Source of the DNA: MH13 sp042140245
GTDB lineage: Bacteria > Pseudomonadota > Alphaproteobacteria > Rhizobiales > MH13
Direction: 5' to 3'
Assembly: GCF_042140245.1 (NCBI RefSeq)
Contig: NZ_CP159483.1
Location: forward strand, 2,046,001 to 2,110,000
DNA: 64,000 nt
Shown here: piece after piece, positions 1 to 8,128 of the stretch
Layout of the letters: each line of letters begins with the position of its first letter
How positions within the stretch are numbered: position 1 is the first letter of the stretch
Notes under the pieces: model-generated
Seen by the model: the letters and a program-made list of their open reading frames with translations, nothing else
Told to the model about the DNA's origin: nothing
Databases searched by the model: none
Program-made: the position numbers and the translations under genes

Positions 1-976
1 CGATGATGATTGGGAAGAGCAATGCCATGCGTGCGGCAAGACGATGCTCGCTGGTGGCGGGCATAGACTGCAACGTGGCTTGCAAACCCATGAGCTCTTG
101 GCTACCAGCGGCGACCCATTGATCGCTATTGCCACGCACGCCGTCGCGCAAAACGACAATTGCTGTGGAGCGCAACGCCGAGCGCCAGCCCAGCCGGCCG
201 AGACCATCGGCTGCCTTGGATGTTGCGGTGACCAACCATCTGGGTGCGGTCCAAGTCCAGCGGGCAGGTTGGAAACCAAGCCAGGCGCGGTGCGCGGAAA
301 TGATCTGCGCCAGCGTGTGCGATTTTTGCTCGACCAGATCAGCCTCTGTCCCGGGCGGAATTTCTCCTGCGATGCAAAGCGCAACGGCCCTACAAACGTC
401 CGCCAAAGCAACGGATTGGATAGGGCTCTCGGCAAGAGCGAGCGGTTGAACAAGGGGCACCGCCGCCAACATGCGTATCAGCGCGGTACCGCCATAGGCA
501 TGAGGTGCGAGCACGAGTCCAGGCCGTAGGATCCAGCTGTCTGTTTTGGTCGCCCGCACGGCCTTATCACCAGCGGCTTTGGTGCGCATGAATGCCGTTG
601 ACGCGTCGTCCTGTGCGCCAACCGCTGAAATCTGGATGATCTTGGTCTCGGTCGTCTCGCACGCCTTGGCCATTGCGGCGATGGCGCGGTGCTGGACGTG
701 GTCGGTGTCGTTATTGGCACCACTTTGCAAAGTACCCGCGCAATTGATCACGATGTCGACATCTGCGAGCAGCGGTTGCCAAGCCTCGCTTGTTTGCAGT
801 GCCCGAAGATCACGGATGCGCCAAGGCATATGAGGCAGCACGCGTTGGGCCGTCGCTTCGCTGCGCCCAAGACCGGTGACTGTGTGACCAAGCGCCAGCA
901 AATGGTGGCAGACACCTGAACCAATCAGCCCGTACGCTCCGAGCACGAGGATATGGGGTGCTTTACTCTCATTCAT
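1..976 (-). CDS. SDR-family NAD(P)-binding protein, 3' end cut off by the window edge
   Basis: Reading leftward from an ATG at 974-976, an open frame runs off the window edge after about 325 codons. The N-terminus shows a Rossmann nucleotide-binding loop (GAYGLIGSG, about residues 14-22), followed by an extended-SDR-like sequence with a DVDIVINCAG strand. It therefore probably binds NAD(P) and acts as an oxidoreductase or epimerase-like protein; the substrate cannot be read. The last visible residues (around RMALLFPIII) look like the start of a membrane segment. That would fit the SDR plus C-terminal DoxX-like membrane fusion seen in proteobacteria, but the rest is outside the window. The stretch 977-1182 to its right separates it from the divergent aminotransferase gene. 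Confidence 0.8.
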   Translation of the reverse strand, partial: MNESKAPHILVLGAYGLIGSGVCHHLLALGHTVTGLGRSEATAQRVLPHMPWRIRDLRALQTSEAWQPLLADVDIVINCAGTLQSGANNDTDHVQHRAIAAMAKACETTETKIIQISAVGAQDDASTAFMRTKAAGDKAVRATKTDSWILRPGLVLAPHAYGGTALIRMLAAVPLVQPLALAESPIQSVALADVCRAVALCIAGEIPPGTEADLVEQKSHTLAQIISAHRAWLGFQPARWTWTAPRWLVTATSKAADGLGRLGWRSALRSTAIVVLRDGVRGNSDQWVAAGSQELMGLQATLQSMPATSEHRLAARMALLFPIII

Positions 977-1182
977 CTGGCCACTCTAACCGCTAACCGG
1001 CCCAATTCACCCTGCCAGAACGTCACGTGGAATAAAGTTGGCGCCCACACGTAGTCCAAGTGCTGACGCCTGTTGTTGTGGTGTTGGCACTTCGCCTGCT
1101 TGCACGGGGATGCTGGCAGGTCTAGGAGTTTTGCTACGTTTCCGACCTCACGTTTTAACTCGTATTGAAGGATCACACTCCC

Positions 1183-2385
1183 ATGGCTTTCCTCGCCGAC
1201 TCGCTTGCCCGCATCAAGCCTTCTGCCACCATCGCGGTGACCAACAAGGCGCGTGAGCTGAAAGCCGCCGGTCTCGATGTGATCGGTCTGGGGGCAGGGG
1301 AACCGGATTTCGACACCCCTGACAACATCAAGCAAGCGGCGGTTGCCGCGATCAATGATGGCAAGACGAAATACACTGCCGTTGACGGTATTCCCGAGCT
1401 GAAAGCTGCAATCAGCGCCAAGTTCAAACGCGACAATGGCCTGGACTATGATGCAAGCCAGATCACGGTCGGCACAGGCGGCAAGCAGGTGCTCTACAAC
1501 GCGTTGGTCGCAACGCTCAATGAGGGCGATGAGGTGCTGATCCCAACGCCCTATTGGGTGAGCTATCCCGATATGGTGCTGCTGGCTGGTGGTACACCGA
1601 CTTTTGTCGAAACGTCGATGGAAACCAGCTTTAAGCTGACTGCCGAGGCGCTGGATGCTGCGATCACGCCAAAGACCAAATGGCTGATCTTCAACTCGCC
1701 GTCCAACCCGTCAGGCGCTGCTTACTCGCAAGCCGAACTGAAGGCACTGACCGATGTGCTGGTGAGGCATCCGCACGTCTGGATCATGACCGACGATATG
1801 TATGAGCATCTGGTCTATGATGATTTTCAGTTTGCAACGCCTGCTCAAGTGGAGCCGCAACTCTATGAGCGCACGCTGACCGTCAACGGTGTATCCAAAG
1901 CGTATGCCATGACGGGCTGGCGGATCGGGTACGCCGGTGGTCCAGCACACCTCATCAAGGCGATGGCGAAAATTCAGTCGCAGTCGACGTCCAACCCATC
2001 GTCTGTTTCGCAATGGGCAGCCGTCGAGGCGCTGACAGGCACGCAAGATTTCATTGAACCCAACAACGCGATCTTCAAGCGTCGTCGTGACCTTGTGGTC
2101 TCCATGCTCAATCAGGCTGTCGGTATCAGTTGTCCGACGCCGGAGGGGGCGTTTTACGTCTATCCGTCGTGCGCCGGGACGATGGGCAAGACGGCACCCT
2201 CGGGCAAAGTGTTGGAGAGCGACGAGGATTTCGTCACCGAGCTTTTGGAAACCGAAGGCGTGGCCGTGGTGCAAGGCTCGGCGTTTGGGCTTGGACCAAA
2301 CTTCCGCATTTCCTACGCGACCTCTGATGAGGCGCTGGAAGAAGCGTGCATGCGCATCCAGCGGTTCTGCGGCAATCTGAAGTGA
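1183..2385 (+). CDS. aatA: aspartate aminotransferase, class I PLP enzyme
   Basis: 400 residues, the usual length of alphaproteobacterial aspartate aminotransferases, which interconvert aspartate/2-oxoglutarate and oxaloacetate/glutamate in the cytoplasm. Visible family marks are GLGAGEPDFDTP near the N-terminus, NSPSNPSGAAYS, and the PLP-binding lysine K239 within NGVSKAYAMTGWRIGYAGG. I chose ATG 1183 (MAFLADSL) because a GAAGG stretch lies just upstream; an in-frame TTG at 1165 would add six residues. It stands alone, divergent from the SDR gene. Some family members also act as prephenate or tyrosine aminotransferases, which the sequence does not exclude. Confidence 0.93.
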   Translation: MAFLADSLARIKPSATIAVTNKARELKAAGLDVIGLGAGEPDFDTPDNIKQAAVAAINDGKTKYTAVDGIPELKAAISAKFKRDNGLDYDASQITVGTGGKQVLYNALVATLNEGDEVLIPTPYWVSYPDMVLLAGGTPTFVETSMETSFKLTAEALDAAITPKTKWLIFNSPSNPSGAAYSQAELKALTDVLVRHPHVWIMTDDMYEHLVYDDFQFATPAQVEPQLYERTLTVNGVSKAYAMTGWRIGYAGGPAHLIKAMAKIQSQSTSNPSSVSQWAAVEALTGTQDFIEPNNAIFKRRRDLVVSMLNQAVGISCPTPEGAFYVYPSCAGTMGKTAPSGKVLESDEDFVTELLETEGVAVVQGSAFGLGPNFRISYATSDEALEEACMRIQRFCGNLK

Positions 2386-2390
2386 TGTGA

Positions 2391-2425
2391 CCGTCATAGC
2401 CGGGTTTGACCCGGCTATGATTATC
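2391..2425. repeat. REP-like intergenic palindrome, possibly acting as terminator of aatA
   Basis: An 11-bp perfect inverted repeat, CATAGCCGGGT / ACCCGGCTATG (2395-2405 and 2409-2419), with a 3-base loop TTG lies just after the aminotransferase stop. The pattern GTCAT..CCGGG.TTGACCCGG.. resembles the short palindromes that are scattered in many copies through Rhizobiales intergenic regions. It has no strong T-tract, so a terminator role is only possible. The 2426-2533 stretch after it holds no gene. Confidence 0.6.
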
Positions 2426-2533
2426 CTTGGCCATAGCGCCATATGGCGGTGACCTAACGGCCTTGTGAGTGGACGGTGATGGGTGGCGCGCCTATCTGTG
2501 GTCAAACGCCAACAGACAAGGTGCGCGAAAGCT

Positions 2534-3559
2534 ATGCTGATCCGCTCAAAGAAACGCTGGGAACTGCCCGAAAAAGCCGCAACGGACGAGAGCGTCTATC
2601 TCAGCCGCCGTTCGCTGATGAAGGGTGCCTTGGCGCTGGGTGCTGCTGGAACCACGCTGGGTGCCACAACCCGCGAAAGCCAAGCGTTGTTTGGCCTGTT
2701 TGAAAATGACGGCGGTGGCAACGAAGTGCCATTCACCGTCGAAGGCGACCCCACAGCCGATCTTTATCCGGCCTTTGCCAACCCCAGCTACACCAATGCC
2801 GGGCGTCCGCTGACTGAAGAAATGGACGCGGCGACCTACAACAACTTCTATGAGTTCGGTTCGCACAAAGGTATCTGGCGTGCGGCGCAGAGCCTGGAAA
2901 CACGCCCTTGGACCGTGATTTTCGATGGCATGGTGGAAGAAGAGCGCCAGGTTGATATCGACACGCTCATCCGTGCCATGACCTTGGAAGAGCGGGTCTA
3001 TCGCCATCGCTGTGTAGAAGCTTGGGCGATGACGGTGCCGTGGACTGGATTCCCGATGCGCGATCTGGTGGCCTATGCCCGCCCTCTTTCAAGCGCCAAA
3101 TATGTTGTCATGGAGACCTTCAACGATCCGGATATGGCATCCGGGCAGCGTCAGAGCTGGTACTCCTGGCCCTACACCGAAGGCCTGACGATCGAAGAGG
3201 CCAACCATGATCTCGCCTTTATGGCCACAGGTGTTTATGGCAAGCCGATTGCCAAACAGTATGGTGCGCCGATCCGCCTTGCTGTGCCGTGGAAATATGG
3301 CTTCAAAAGTGTGAAATCACTGGTGCGTTTCACCTTCACCGACCAGCGCCCACTGACCTTCTGGGAAGAAGCCAATGCCAATGAGTACGGTTTTTGGGCC
3401 AATGTGAACCCGGAGGTGCCGCACCCACGCTGGAGCCAGGCAACCGAACGGTTGTTGGGCGATGCTGAAGAGCGCGTGCCGACCCAGATATACAATGGCT
3501 ATGGACCTGAAGTGGCTGAACTCTACAGTCAGATCGACGATCCGCGCCTCTACATGTGA
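2534..3559 (+). CDS. msrP: periplasmic protein-methionine-sulfoxide reductase, molybdenum catalytic subunit MsrP (YedY)
   Basis: 341 residues. The N-terminus carries a twin-arginine signal (SRRSLMKGALALGAAGTT, about residues 25-42) typical of molybdopterin enzymes exported folded through Tat. The RHRCVEAWAMTVPW segment contains the cysteine that ligates molybdenum in this family, and the WPYTEGL and KYGFKS-VKSL blocks match MsrP. The enzyme repairs oxidised methionines of periplasmic proteins using quinol electrons passed through the haem membrane subunit MsrQ. No msrQ follows here. Start ATG 2534 gives a normal-length leader; an in-frame GTG at 2483 would add 17 residues. The next gene is a small lipoprotein. 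Confidence 0.93.
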   Translation: MLIRSKKRWELPEKAATDESVYLSRRSLMKGALALGAAGTTLGATTRESQALFGLFENDGGGNEVPFTVEGDPTADLYPAFANPSYTNAGRPLTEEMDAATYNNFYEFGSHKGIWRAAQSLETRPWTVIFDGMVEEERQVDIDTLIRAMTLEERVYRHRCVEAWAMTVPWTGFPMRDLVAYARPLSSAKYVVMETFNDPDMASGQRQSWYSWPYTEGLTIEEANHDLAFMATGVYGKPIAKQYGAPIRLAVPWKYGFKSVKSLVRFTFTDQRPLTFWEEANANEYGFWANVNPEVPHPRWSQATERLLGDAEERVPTQIYNGYGPEVAELYSQIDDPRLYM

Positions 3560-3678
3560 TCTGCCTACGCTTTTGCAAACGGTAACGGGACGTGATGGCT
3601 CGATAAGGGCCATTGCCGCATGCTCGGCATAATCCTCACGCTGTCTGGTGACGTCTTCAACCAGATGGATGTAAGATT

Positions 3679-3828
3679 ATGACCCCCCGATTTGCTTTAT
3701 TGTCTGTTTTTGCTGTGTTTTTTCTTGCGGCCTGTAACCCGGCAGAGACGCCGGGTGCAGATGAGCCTGCGCAACTGAACAACTCTGCGCCTGATACAGT
3801 TCCAGAGCAGCAGCCCTTAACAGAGTAG
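3679..3828 (+). CDS. small predicted lipoprotein (49 aa)
   Basis: A 49-codon frame begins MTPRFALLSVFAVFFLAAC. This is a short positively charged end, a hydrophobic stretch and a lipobox (LAAC) at about residue 19, so the mature protein would be a lipid-anchored peptide of about 30 residues rich in P, E and Q. It sits between msrP and a larger lipoprotein gene, and an intrinsic terminator follows 18 bases after its stop. The ribosome-binding site is weak (GGATG). It resembles the small LPS-assembly-lipoprotein-like peptides often missed in annotation, but I do not recognise a family. Confidence 0.55.
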   Translation: MTPRFALLSVFAVFFLAACNPAETPGADEPAQLNNSAPDTVPEQQPLTE

Positions 3829-3845
3829 AACCTTTCGCGTTACGA

Positions 3846-3895
3846 CAGGGCCTGTCAGCGAGTCAGCACACTCGGGGCAGGCCCTGCGCTTTTTT
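3846..3895 (+). terminator. rho-independent terminator
   Basis: Perfect 9-bp stem CAGGGCCTG (3846-3854) / CAGGCCCTG (3878-3886) with a 23-base loop, followed by CGC and six T (3890-3895). It would end rightward transcripts of the small lipoprotein and possibly msrP, and insulate the lipoprotein gene that starts at 3917. Confidence 0.8.
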
Positions 3896-3916
3896 GCTGA
3901 CCTTAGGAGCCAATCC

Positions 3917-4708
3917 ATGCGTATCCGCTACGCCGTCCTTCCCCTTCTTGCCGCCCTTATCCTTGCCGGTTGCGATGACCAAAACGCTGATCAAGCAGAA
4001 GCACCAGAGCTGAACGAATATGATTCACCTGAGCCGGTCGTACCTGCGCCCGAAGAAGAGGTTGCCGATGCACCGCCGACCGATCTGACGCCAACCCAAG
4101 AGGCCGTTGACATCGTCCAGGATGCCGCCGGTGCCCTAACCGAACTGGCCGCAGAGCAGCTCAATGATGTGACCAATGGCCAACCGCTTGATGAGGCTGC
4201 CTCCGAGCTTGCAAGTGATGCGGTGAACGCGCTTTCTGAGCAGGTAAATAATGCGGGCGAGGGCCTGTCTCGCTTGGCCAATGATCTTGCTGGTGCTGCC
4301 AGTGACACGGCGGACGCGGCCCAAGAGGCGGTTGCCGATGATGCCGCTGCCGGTCAGGCAGCCGCTGAAGATGTCGCCAATGACGTGGCCACGACAACGG
4401 GCAACGCGGTGGATGCCGTTCAAGATGCCGCGCAAGATCTGGCAGCCGCAGCAACCGAAGCACTGACTGCAGATGTCGACTGGCAGAGCGCATTCTCGCC
4501 TGACGTGCCCTACTACAATCTTTCCGAAGCGCCTGTGACGGCTTACACTGAGGCCAATGGGTCAGAGGTTGCTGGAACCGTCGCGCCTGGTGGCGGTGGT
4601 TTCATTGAAACCTGCAATGAAGCGCTTGATTGGTGCCTCATCCCGTTTGGTGAGAATGGTGAAACGGGCTGGGTTGATATGACGGCGTTTGGCGGCGTCG
4701 CAAACTAG
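3917..4708 (+). CDS. alanine-rich lipoprotein with C-terminal SH3-like domain
   Basis: 263 residues with a clear lipoprotein signal (MRIRYAVLPLLAALILAGC; cleavage before C19). An acidic low-complexity segment follows, then a long Ala/Asp/Glu-rich region (about residues 50-190) likely to be helical or coiled. The last 70 residues (PYYNLSEAPVTAYTEANGSEV to GETGWVDMTAFGG) have the spacing of a bacterial SH3 (SH3b) domain, with two cysteines (ETCNEALDWC) that may form a disulfide in the periplasm. SH3b domains commonly bind peptidoglycan, so an envelope role is inferred. RBS TTAGGAG lies 9 bases before the ATG. Confidence 0.75.
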   Translation: MRIRYAVLPLLAALILAGCDDQNADQAEAPELNEYDSPEPVVPAPEEEVADAPPTDLTPTQEAVDIVQDAAGALTELAAEQLNDVTNGQPLDEAASELASDAVNALSEQVNNAGEGLSRLANDLAGAASDTADAAQEAVADDAAAGQAAAEDVANDVATTTGNAVDAVQDAAQDLAAAATEALTADVDWQSAFSPDVPYYNLSEAPVTAYTEANGSEVAGTVAPGGGGFIETCNEALDWCLIPFGENGETGWVDMTAFGGVAN

Positions 4709-4726
4709 CCCTGAAAGGGTGGTTTG

Positions 4727-5341
4727 ATGACACTGGAAACAATGCTGGCATTGATCGGGGCAACCGCCATTTTGGTGGCGATCCCCGGTCCCAACCTTGC
4801 GCTCTTTATCGCCAACACACTCGCACATGGTTATCGGTCGGGCGCTGTCACTGTGTTTGGCACGGCGACCGGTATTGCCGTGCAGTTGTCTCTGGTGTTG
4901 CTGGGATTGGCTGCGCTTTTGGCGGTCGCAGCTTCAGCTCTCGTTTGGCTGAAATGGGCGGGCGTTGCCTATTTGCTTTATCTCGGTGTGATGAGTTGGC
5001 GGCGGGCCGATGATGCCATCTCGGCTCCAGAAACGGTTAGTGCATCAAAGAGAAGACTGTTCTTCCAAGGCCTGATGCTCTCCATCGTCAATCCAAAGAC
5101 ACTGCTTTTCAACGTGGCGTTCATTCCGCAGTTTGTACGGGTTGAGAATGGCGTTGGCGGGCTTCTGGTACCGGCGTTGGTCTATCTCACCGTGATCCTG
5201 ATTGGCGACCTGCTCTGGGTGGCCTTTGCCGGGTCGGCCCGCCCGACTGTTTTGAAGTTGGGCAAGCTGCGCCACAAACTCACCGGTGGGTTGTTTGTTG
5301 CCTCAGGTGTGGGCTTGGCACTTGCTCGCGTTGATCGCTAG
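4727..5341 (+). CDS. LysE/RhtB-family amino-acid exporter
   Basis: 204 residues, the normal size for this family of inner-membrane exporters. The signature IPGPNLALFIANTLAHGYR at the first helix, the GTATGIAVQ segment and about six hydrophobic helices (notably 38-70, 110-135, 145-170) identify it. The substrate (lysine, homoserine/threonine or others) cannot be told from sequence. Start ATG 4727 is chosen over a TTG at 4724. Its stop overlaps the stop of the convergent SDR gene by four bases. Confidence 0.88.
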   Translation: MTLETMLALIGATAILVAIPGPNLALFIANTLAHGYRSGAVTVFGTATGIAVQLSLVLLGLAALLAVAASALVWLKWAGVAYLLYLGVMSWRRADDAISAPETVSASKRRLFFQGLMLSIVNPKTLLFNVAFIPQFVRVENGVGGLLVPALVYLTVILIGDLLWVAFAGSARPTVLKLGKLRHKLTGGLFVASGVGLALARVDR

Positions 5342-6090
5342 ACCTTGCTGATGGAGTTGCCGCCATCAGCGAGCATGGCACTGCCGGTCACGAAGGAAGA
5401 CTGGCTTGAGATCAGGAAAAGTGCGGCCTGAGCGATCTCCTTCGGATCGGCCATTCGTTTGAGGGCGTGAAACTGGGCTATGGCGGCATGTGTTTGCGGA
5501 TCGTCACCGGCCATCGGTGTCATTGTCCCACCCGGCAACAATGCATTGACACGCACACCATCTGCGCCGTGCTCAGCCGCCAACACCTGGGTAAGACCAA
5601 TCAACCCGGCCTTGCTGGCCGCATAGGCACCCATGCCCGGCAAACCGATCGTATGGCCAACAAAGGTTGACGTGAACACCAGCGATCCGCCTCCACGGGC
5701 CTTGAGGGCTGGTATCTGGTGCTTGGCGGCCAGAAAGCCTGACGTCAGGTTGATGTCTATGACCGTTTGCCAGGTTTTTGCTGTCATGTCGGGTATCGGG
5801 CCGAGTTCACCCAAAATTCCAGCATTGTTGAAGGCCGCATCAAGTCCGCCAAAATGTTTGTGCGCCTGATCAACAAGCTTCTTGGCGTAGCTTTCGTCCT
5901 GGACATCGCCCGCGATGGCTATGGCCTGCCCGCCATCGCTCGTGATGTCCTGTGCAAGGGTATCAAGCAGGTCTTGCCGACGAGCGCCCAGAACGAGGTT
6001 GGCGCCGTGTTCGGCAAAAAGACGTGCCGCAGCTGCTCCGATACCGCTGCTTGCGCCAGTGATTAGGACCGTTTTGTCGATGAGTTGCAT
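5338..6090 (-). CDS. classical short-chain dehydrogenase/reductase
   Basis: 250 residues, full classical SDR length. The cofactor loop TGASSGIG (residues 11-18), the NNAG motif (about 91-94), a catalytic serine in FTSTFVG and the YAASKAG active-site block are all present, with VNALLPGG downstream. It is a soluble NAD(P)-dependent oxidoreductase; an arginine in the LVLGARRQDLL region suggests NADPH. The substrate is unknown. It is convergent with the LysE exporter, sharing the stop-codon bases, and is 80 bases upstream of the lipocalin-like gene on the same strand's far side, so the two may be co-transcribed from 6677 leftward. Confidence 0.88.
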   Translation of the reverse strand: MQLIDKTVLITGASSGIGAAAARLFAEHGANLVLGARRQDLLDTLAQDITSDGGQAIAIAGDVQDESYAKKLVDQAHKHFGGLDAAFNNAGILGELGPIPDMTAKTWQTVIDINLTSGFLAAKHQIPALKARGGGSLVFTSTFVGHTIGLPGMGAYAASKAGLIGLTQVLAAEHGADGVRVNALLPGGTMTPMAGDDPQTHAAIAQFHALKRMADPKEIAQAALFLISSQSSFVTGSAMLADGGNSISKV

Positions 6091-6170
6091 AGTGCCTCCA
6101 TGTGTTTTGGGAGGCTCTTGCTAGGCGGTCGATCCGGTTCGCACGACCCGATTGCAGACCTGTTGCACGA

Positions 6171-6677
6171 TCAAGCCTTGGCGCGGACCCAATCGACATA
6201 TGCGGTCACGTCGTGCCCTTGAAACCTTGCGCCGCTAGCGCTCAGTGCCAGTTTATCACCGTCCAGCTCCACCTGACGCACTTGCTTGCTGCCAACCCAA
6301 TTGGGGCAGGAAGCCTGTGTGACGTGATGGGTCACCACATCGCTGTCCTGGGTGTATTTTCCTGCGTAGGTGATGTGGGAGATCATCGCGGCCTGGTGTT
6401 CTTCGGGCGTGCCGGTGAAAGGATCGGCGTCGGCATAGTTGGGACGGTCGGCAACTGACATGTGCACGAACACAAACCCATCAGGTGAGTAGCTGATATA
6501 GCCGGAGACATTCTCGCCAAATGGAAAAAAGCGTTGGCCAGACGCATCTTCATTGTACCAGCGTTTCAGTTCCCAGGTTCCGACAAGGTTGGGGTGGGGC
6601 AAGCTGATATCCTTGATGGAGAATGCGGTGATGTGCCCTTCGCTTAGCAGAGGCGGTTTGGGCATTCCAGTCAGCAC
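6171..6677 (-). CDS. lipocalin-like domain protein
   Basis: 168 residues. The core LVGTWELKRWYNEDASGQ, then GYISYSPDGFVFVHMSVADRPN and YAGKYTQDSDVVTHHVTQASCPNW, follows the lipocalin-like (PF13924-type) pattern found in many proteobacteria. This is a small beta-barrel protein of unknown ligand, often encoded beside oxidoreductases, and here it precedes an SDR gene on the same strand. No signal peptide is obvious. The first 15 residues may not belong: an internal ATG (MPKPPLLS) is possible. Confidence 0.75.
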   Translation of the reverse strand: MLTGMPKPPLLSEGHITAFSIKDISLPHPNLVGTWELKRWYNEDASGQRFFPFGENVSGYISYSPDGFVFVHMSVADRPNYADADPFTGTPEEHQAAMISHITYAGKYTQDSDVVTHHVTQASCPNWVGSKQVRQVELDGDKLALSASGARFQGHDVTAYVDWVRAKA

Positions 6678-6824
6678 AAAAAAACGCCGGGCGATCCGGT
6701 CACCATGGAAGGTGTGATCAAGCCCGACGTTTGGAGTTAGGGGCGACGCATCCGAGGGGTGGAGCGTCGCCTCGAGGGGAACAGCGGTCGGCGCAGGGAG
6801 GGACGCGCCGTAATGACCGTGTTG
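6678..6824 (-). ncRNA. candidate trans-acting small RNA with C-rich anti-SD hairpin loops
   Basis: On the minus strand a promoter-like pair (TTGAGA at 6858-6853, 17-base spacer, AGATAT at 6835-6830) is followed by three hairpins and no ORF. Hairpin 1 is GGCGC/GCGCC (6809-6805 with 6794-6790), with a loop reading GUCCCUCCCU. Hairpin 2 is an 8-bp perfect stem (6771-6764 with 6749-6742), whose 14-base loop contains CCACCCCU. Hairpin 3 is a G+C-rich stem (6729-6722 with 6692-6685, one G-U pair) followed by seven U. C-rich loops complementary to Shine-Dalgarno sequences are typical of rhizobial and Rhodobacter sRNAs such as AbcR, alpha-r14 and the cuckoo RNAs. The neighbouring lsrB/vtlR-type regulator is known to control AbcR RNAs in relatives. 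Size would be about 145 nt. Confidence 0.6.
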
Positions 6825-7125
6825 GAAAGATATCTAAGCAATTGCTGACCAATCTCAATGAATAAGCTGGCATGTCAGTTATGCGTTGAGTGCATGGCTT
6901 TCACAGAAGCGCCATGATTGCGCATAGGTCATTGAAAAACAGTCGAAAAATGCCTGGCAAAAAGGCATCTTTGGACGTGCCATGCGTAGTCTGTCTGTTT
7001 GGTAGGCAGGTCGGTGACCCGTTTCTGGAACTGTTCACGGCAGTTTGGAACAGAACTGAGCTGGTCCATCAGGGCAATGTTAACGAATCAGTGGGCCGTC
7101 ATTTTCTCAAAGCTGCCAGCGCCGT
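6825..7125. promoter_or_regulatory. gene-free stretch with the putative sRNA promoter and possible LysR site
   Basis: No credible ORF on either strand. The left part holds the leftward promoter described for the sRNA candidate; the -10/-35 area contains dyad-like T-N11-A patterns of the sort LysR-type regulators bind. The rest (about 6880-7125) shows nothing I can name, and lsrB ends at its right edge. Confidence 0.4.
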
Positions 7126-8067
7126 TTAGTAGCTCCAGCGGCGAGCGTTGGCCAAAAGGAAGTCGCGGAACACCATCACGCGGGCCGAATTGCGCATCTC
7201 TTCGGGATAGACAAAGTAGGTGTCGAAGAAGGGCAGGTCCTGGCCCTCAAGCTCAATCCGCACCAGGTTCTTATCGTCCTCAACAATGTAGTCCGGCAAC
7301 ATGGCGATACCGACGCCGCGTAGGCATGCTTTGCGCAGACCGTAGACATTGGTGATGCGCACCTGAGCCCGGCGGGGATCGTCTTCCTCGCGGCCGACAT
7401 TTTCCAGATAGTTGATGTTCCGCAGATAGGGCGGAGCCGGATAGCCATAGGTCAGGATCACGTGATCATCGAGCTCGGCGATGGATTTTGGCTGCCCGTG
7501 ACGCTTGATGTATTCCGGTGCTGCATAGATGTGAAAGTGCACTGTGAACAGGCGCCGCTGCACCAAGTCAGGTTGAATAGGTTTGCGCAGGCGGATCGCG
7601 ACATCGGCCTCACGCATAGACAGATCAAGCTCATCATCGTTGAGGATGAGCTCCAGCTGGATGCCGGGATAGAGGTCGCGAAACTCCTGCAATCGTGCAG
7701 TCAGCCAAGTGGACCCAAGGCCCACCGTGGTGGTGACGCGAAGGGTGCCGGTTGGCTGGTTTTTGGAATCCGATAGGCGAGTGCGCACACGATCCAGCTT
7801 TTGAAGAACTTCGTGTGCTGTGCGGTAAAGCAGTTCGCCCTGTTCGGTCAGGACCAAGCCACGGGCATGGCGGTGAAAGAGCTTCACATTCAGGTCAGCT
7901 TCCAATGCCGAGACCTGACGGCTCACGGCGGATTGGCTCATGTGCAGCCCGTCACCTGCATGGGTGAAGGACCCGGCTTCAGCGGCGGCGTGGAAGATGC
8001 GCAGCTTGTCCCAATCCATCACCGCAGCGGTGTCATCATGGACGATGATGCGGCCTGAGTTGGGCAT
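7126..8067 (-). CDS. lsrB: LysR-type regulator of the LsrB/VtlR group
   Basis: 313 residues. The N-terminal helix-turn-helix reads MDWDKLRIFHAAAEAGSFTHAG, then SQSAVSRQVSALE; this start is almost invariant in the rhizobial LsrB and Brucella VtlR regulators. The effector-binding domain follows from about residue 105. In Sinorhizobium LsrB responds to redox stress and controls glutathione and LPS genes; in Brucella and Agrobacterium VtlR activates small-RNA genes. The gene lies directly downstream of trxB in the same direction, the arrangement found in rhizobia. I chose ATG 8067 because AAGGA lies eight bases upstream; a later ATG at about 8019 would start right at the HTH. Confidence 0.85.
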   Translation of the reverse strand: MPNSGRIIVHDDTAAVMDWDKLRIFHAAAEAGSFTHAGDGLHMSQSAVSRQVSALEADLNVKLFHRHARGLVLTEQGELLYRTAHEVLQKLDRVRTRLSDSKNQPTGTLRVTTTVGLGSTWLTARLQEFRDLYPGIQLELILNDDELDLSMREADVAIRLRKPIQPDLVQRRLFTVHFHIYAAPEYIKRHGQPKSIAELDDHVILTYGYPAPPYLRNINYLENVGREEDDPRRAQVRITNVYGLRKACLRGVGIAMLPDYIVEDDKNLVRIELEGQDLPFFDTYFVYPEEMRNSARVMVFRDFLLANARRWSY

Positions 8068-8128
8068 GAGGCGGTTCCTTGTGAGGCTCAAATTGTGGGG
8101 CGGTGCCCCTGTTGGCCCCGCTTAATGG

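Noticed and set aside
2234..2434. Leftward frame containing SRVKPGYDG
   Set aside because: This peptide is the well-known false translation of the Rhizobiales intergenic palindrome, here overlapping the end of aatA.
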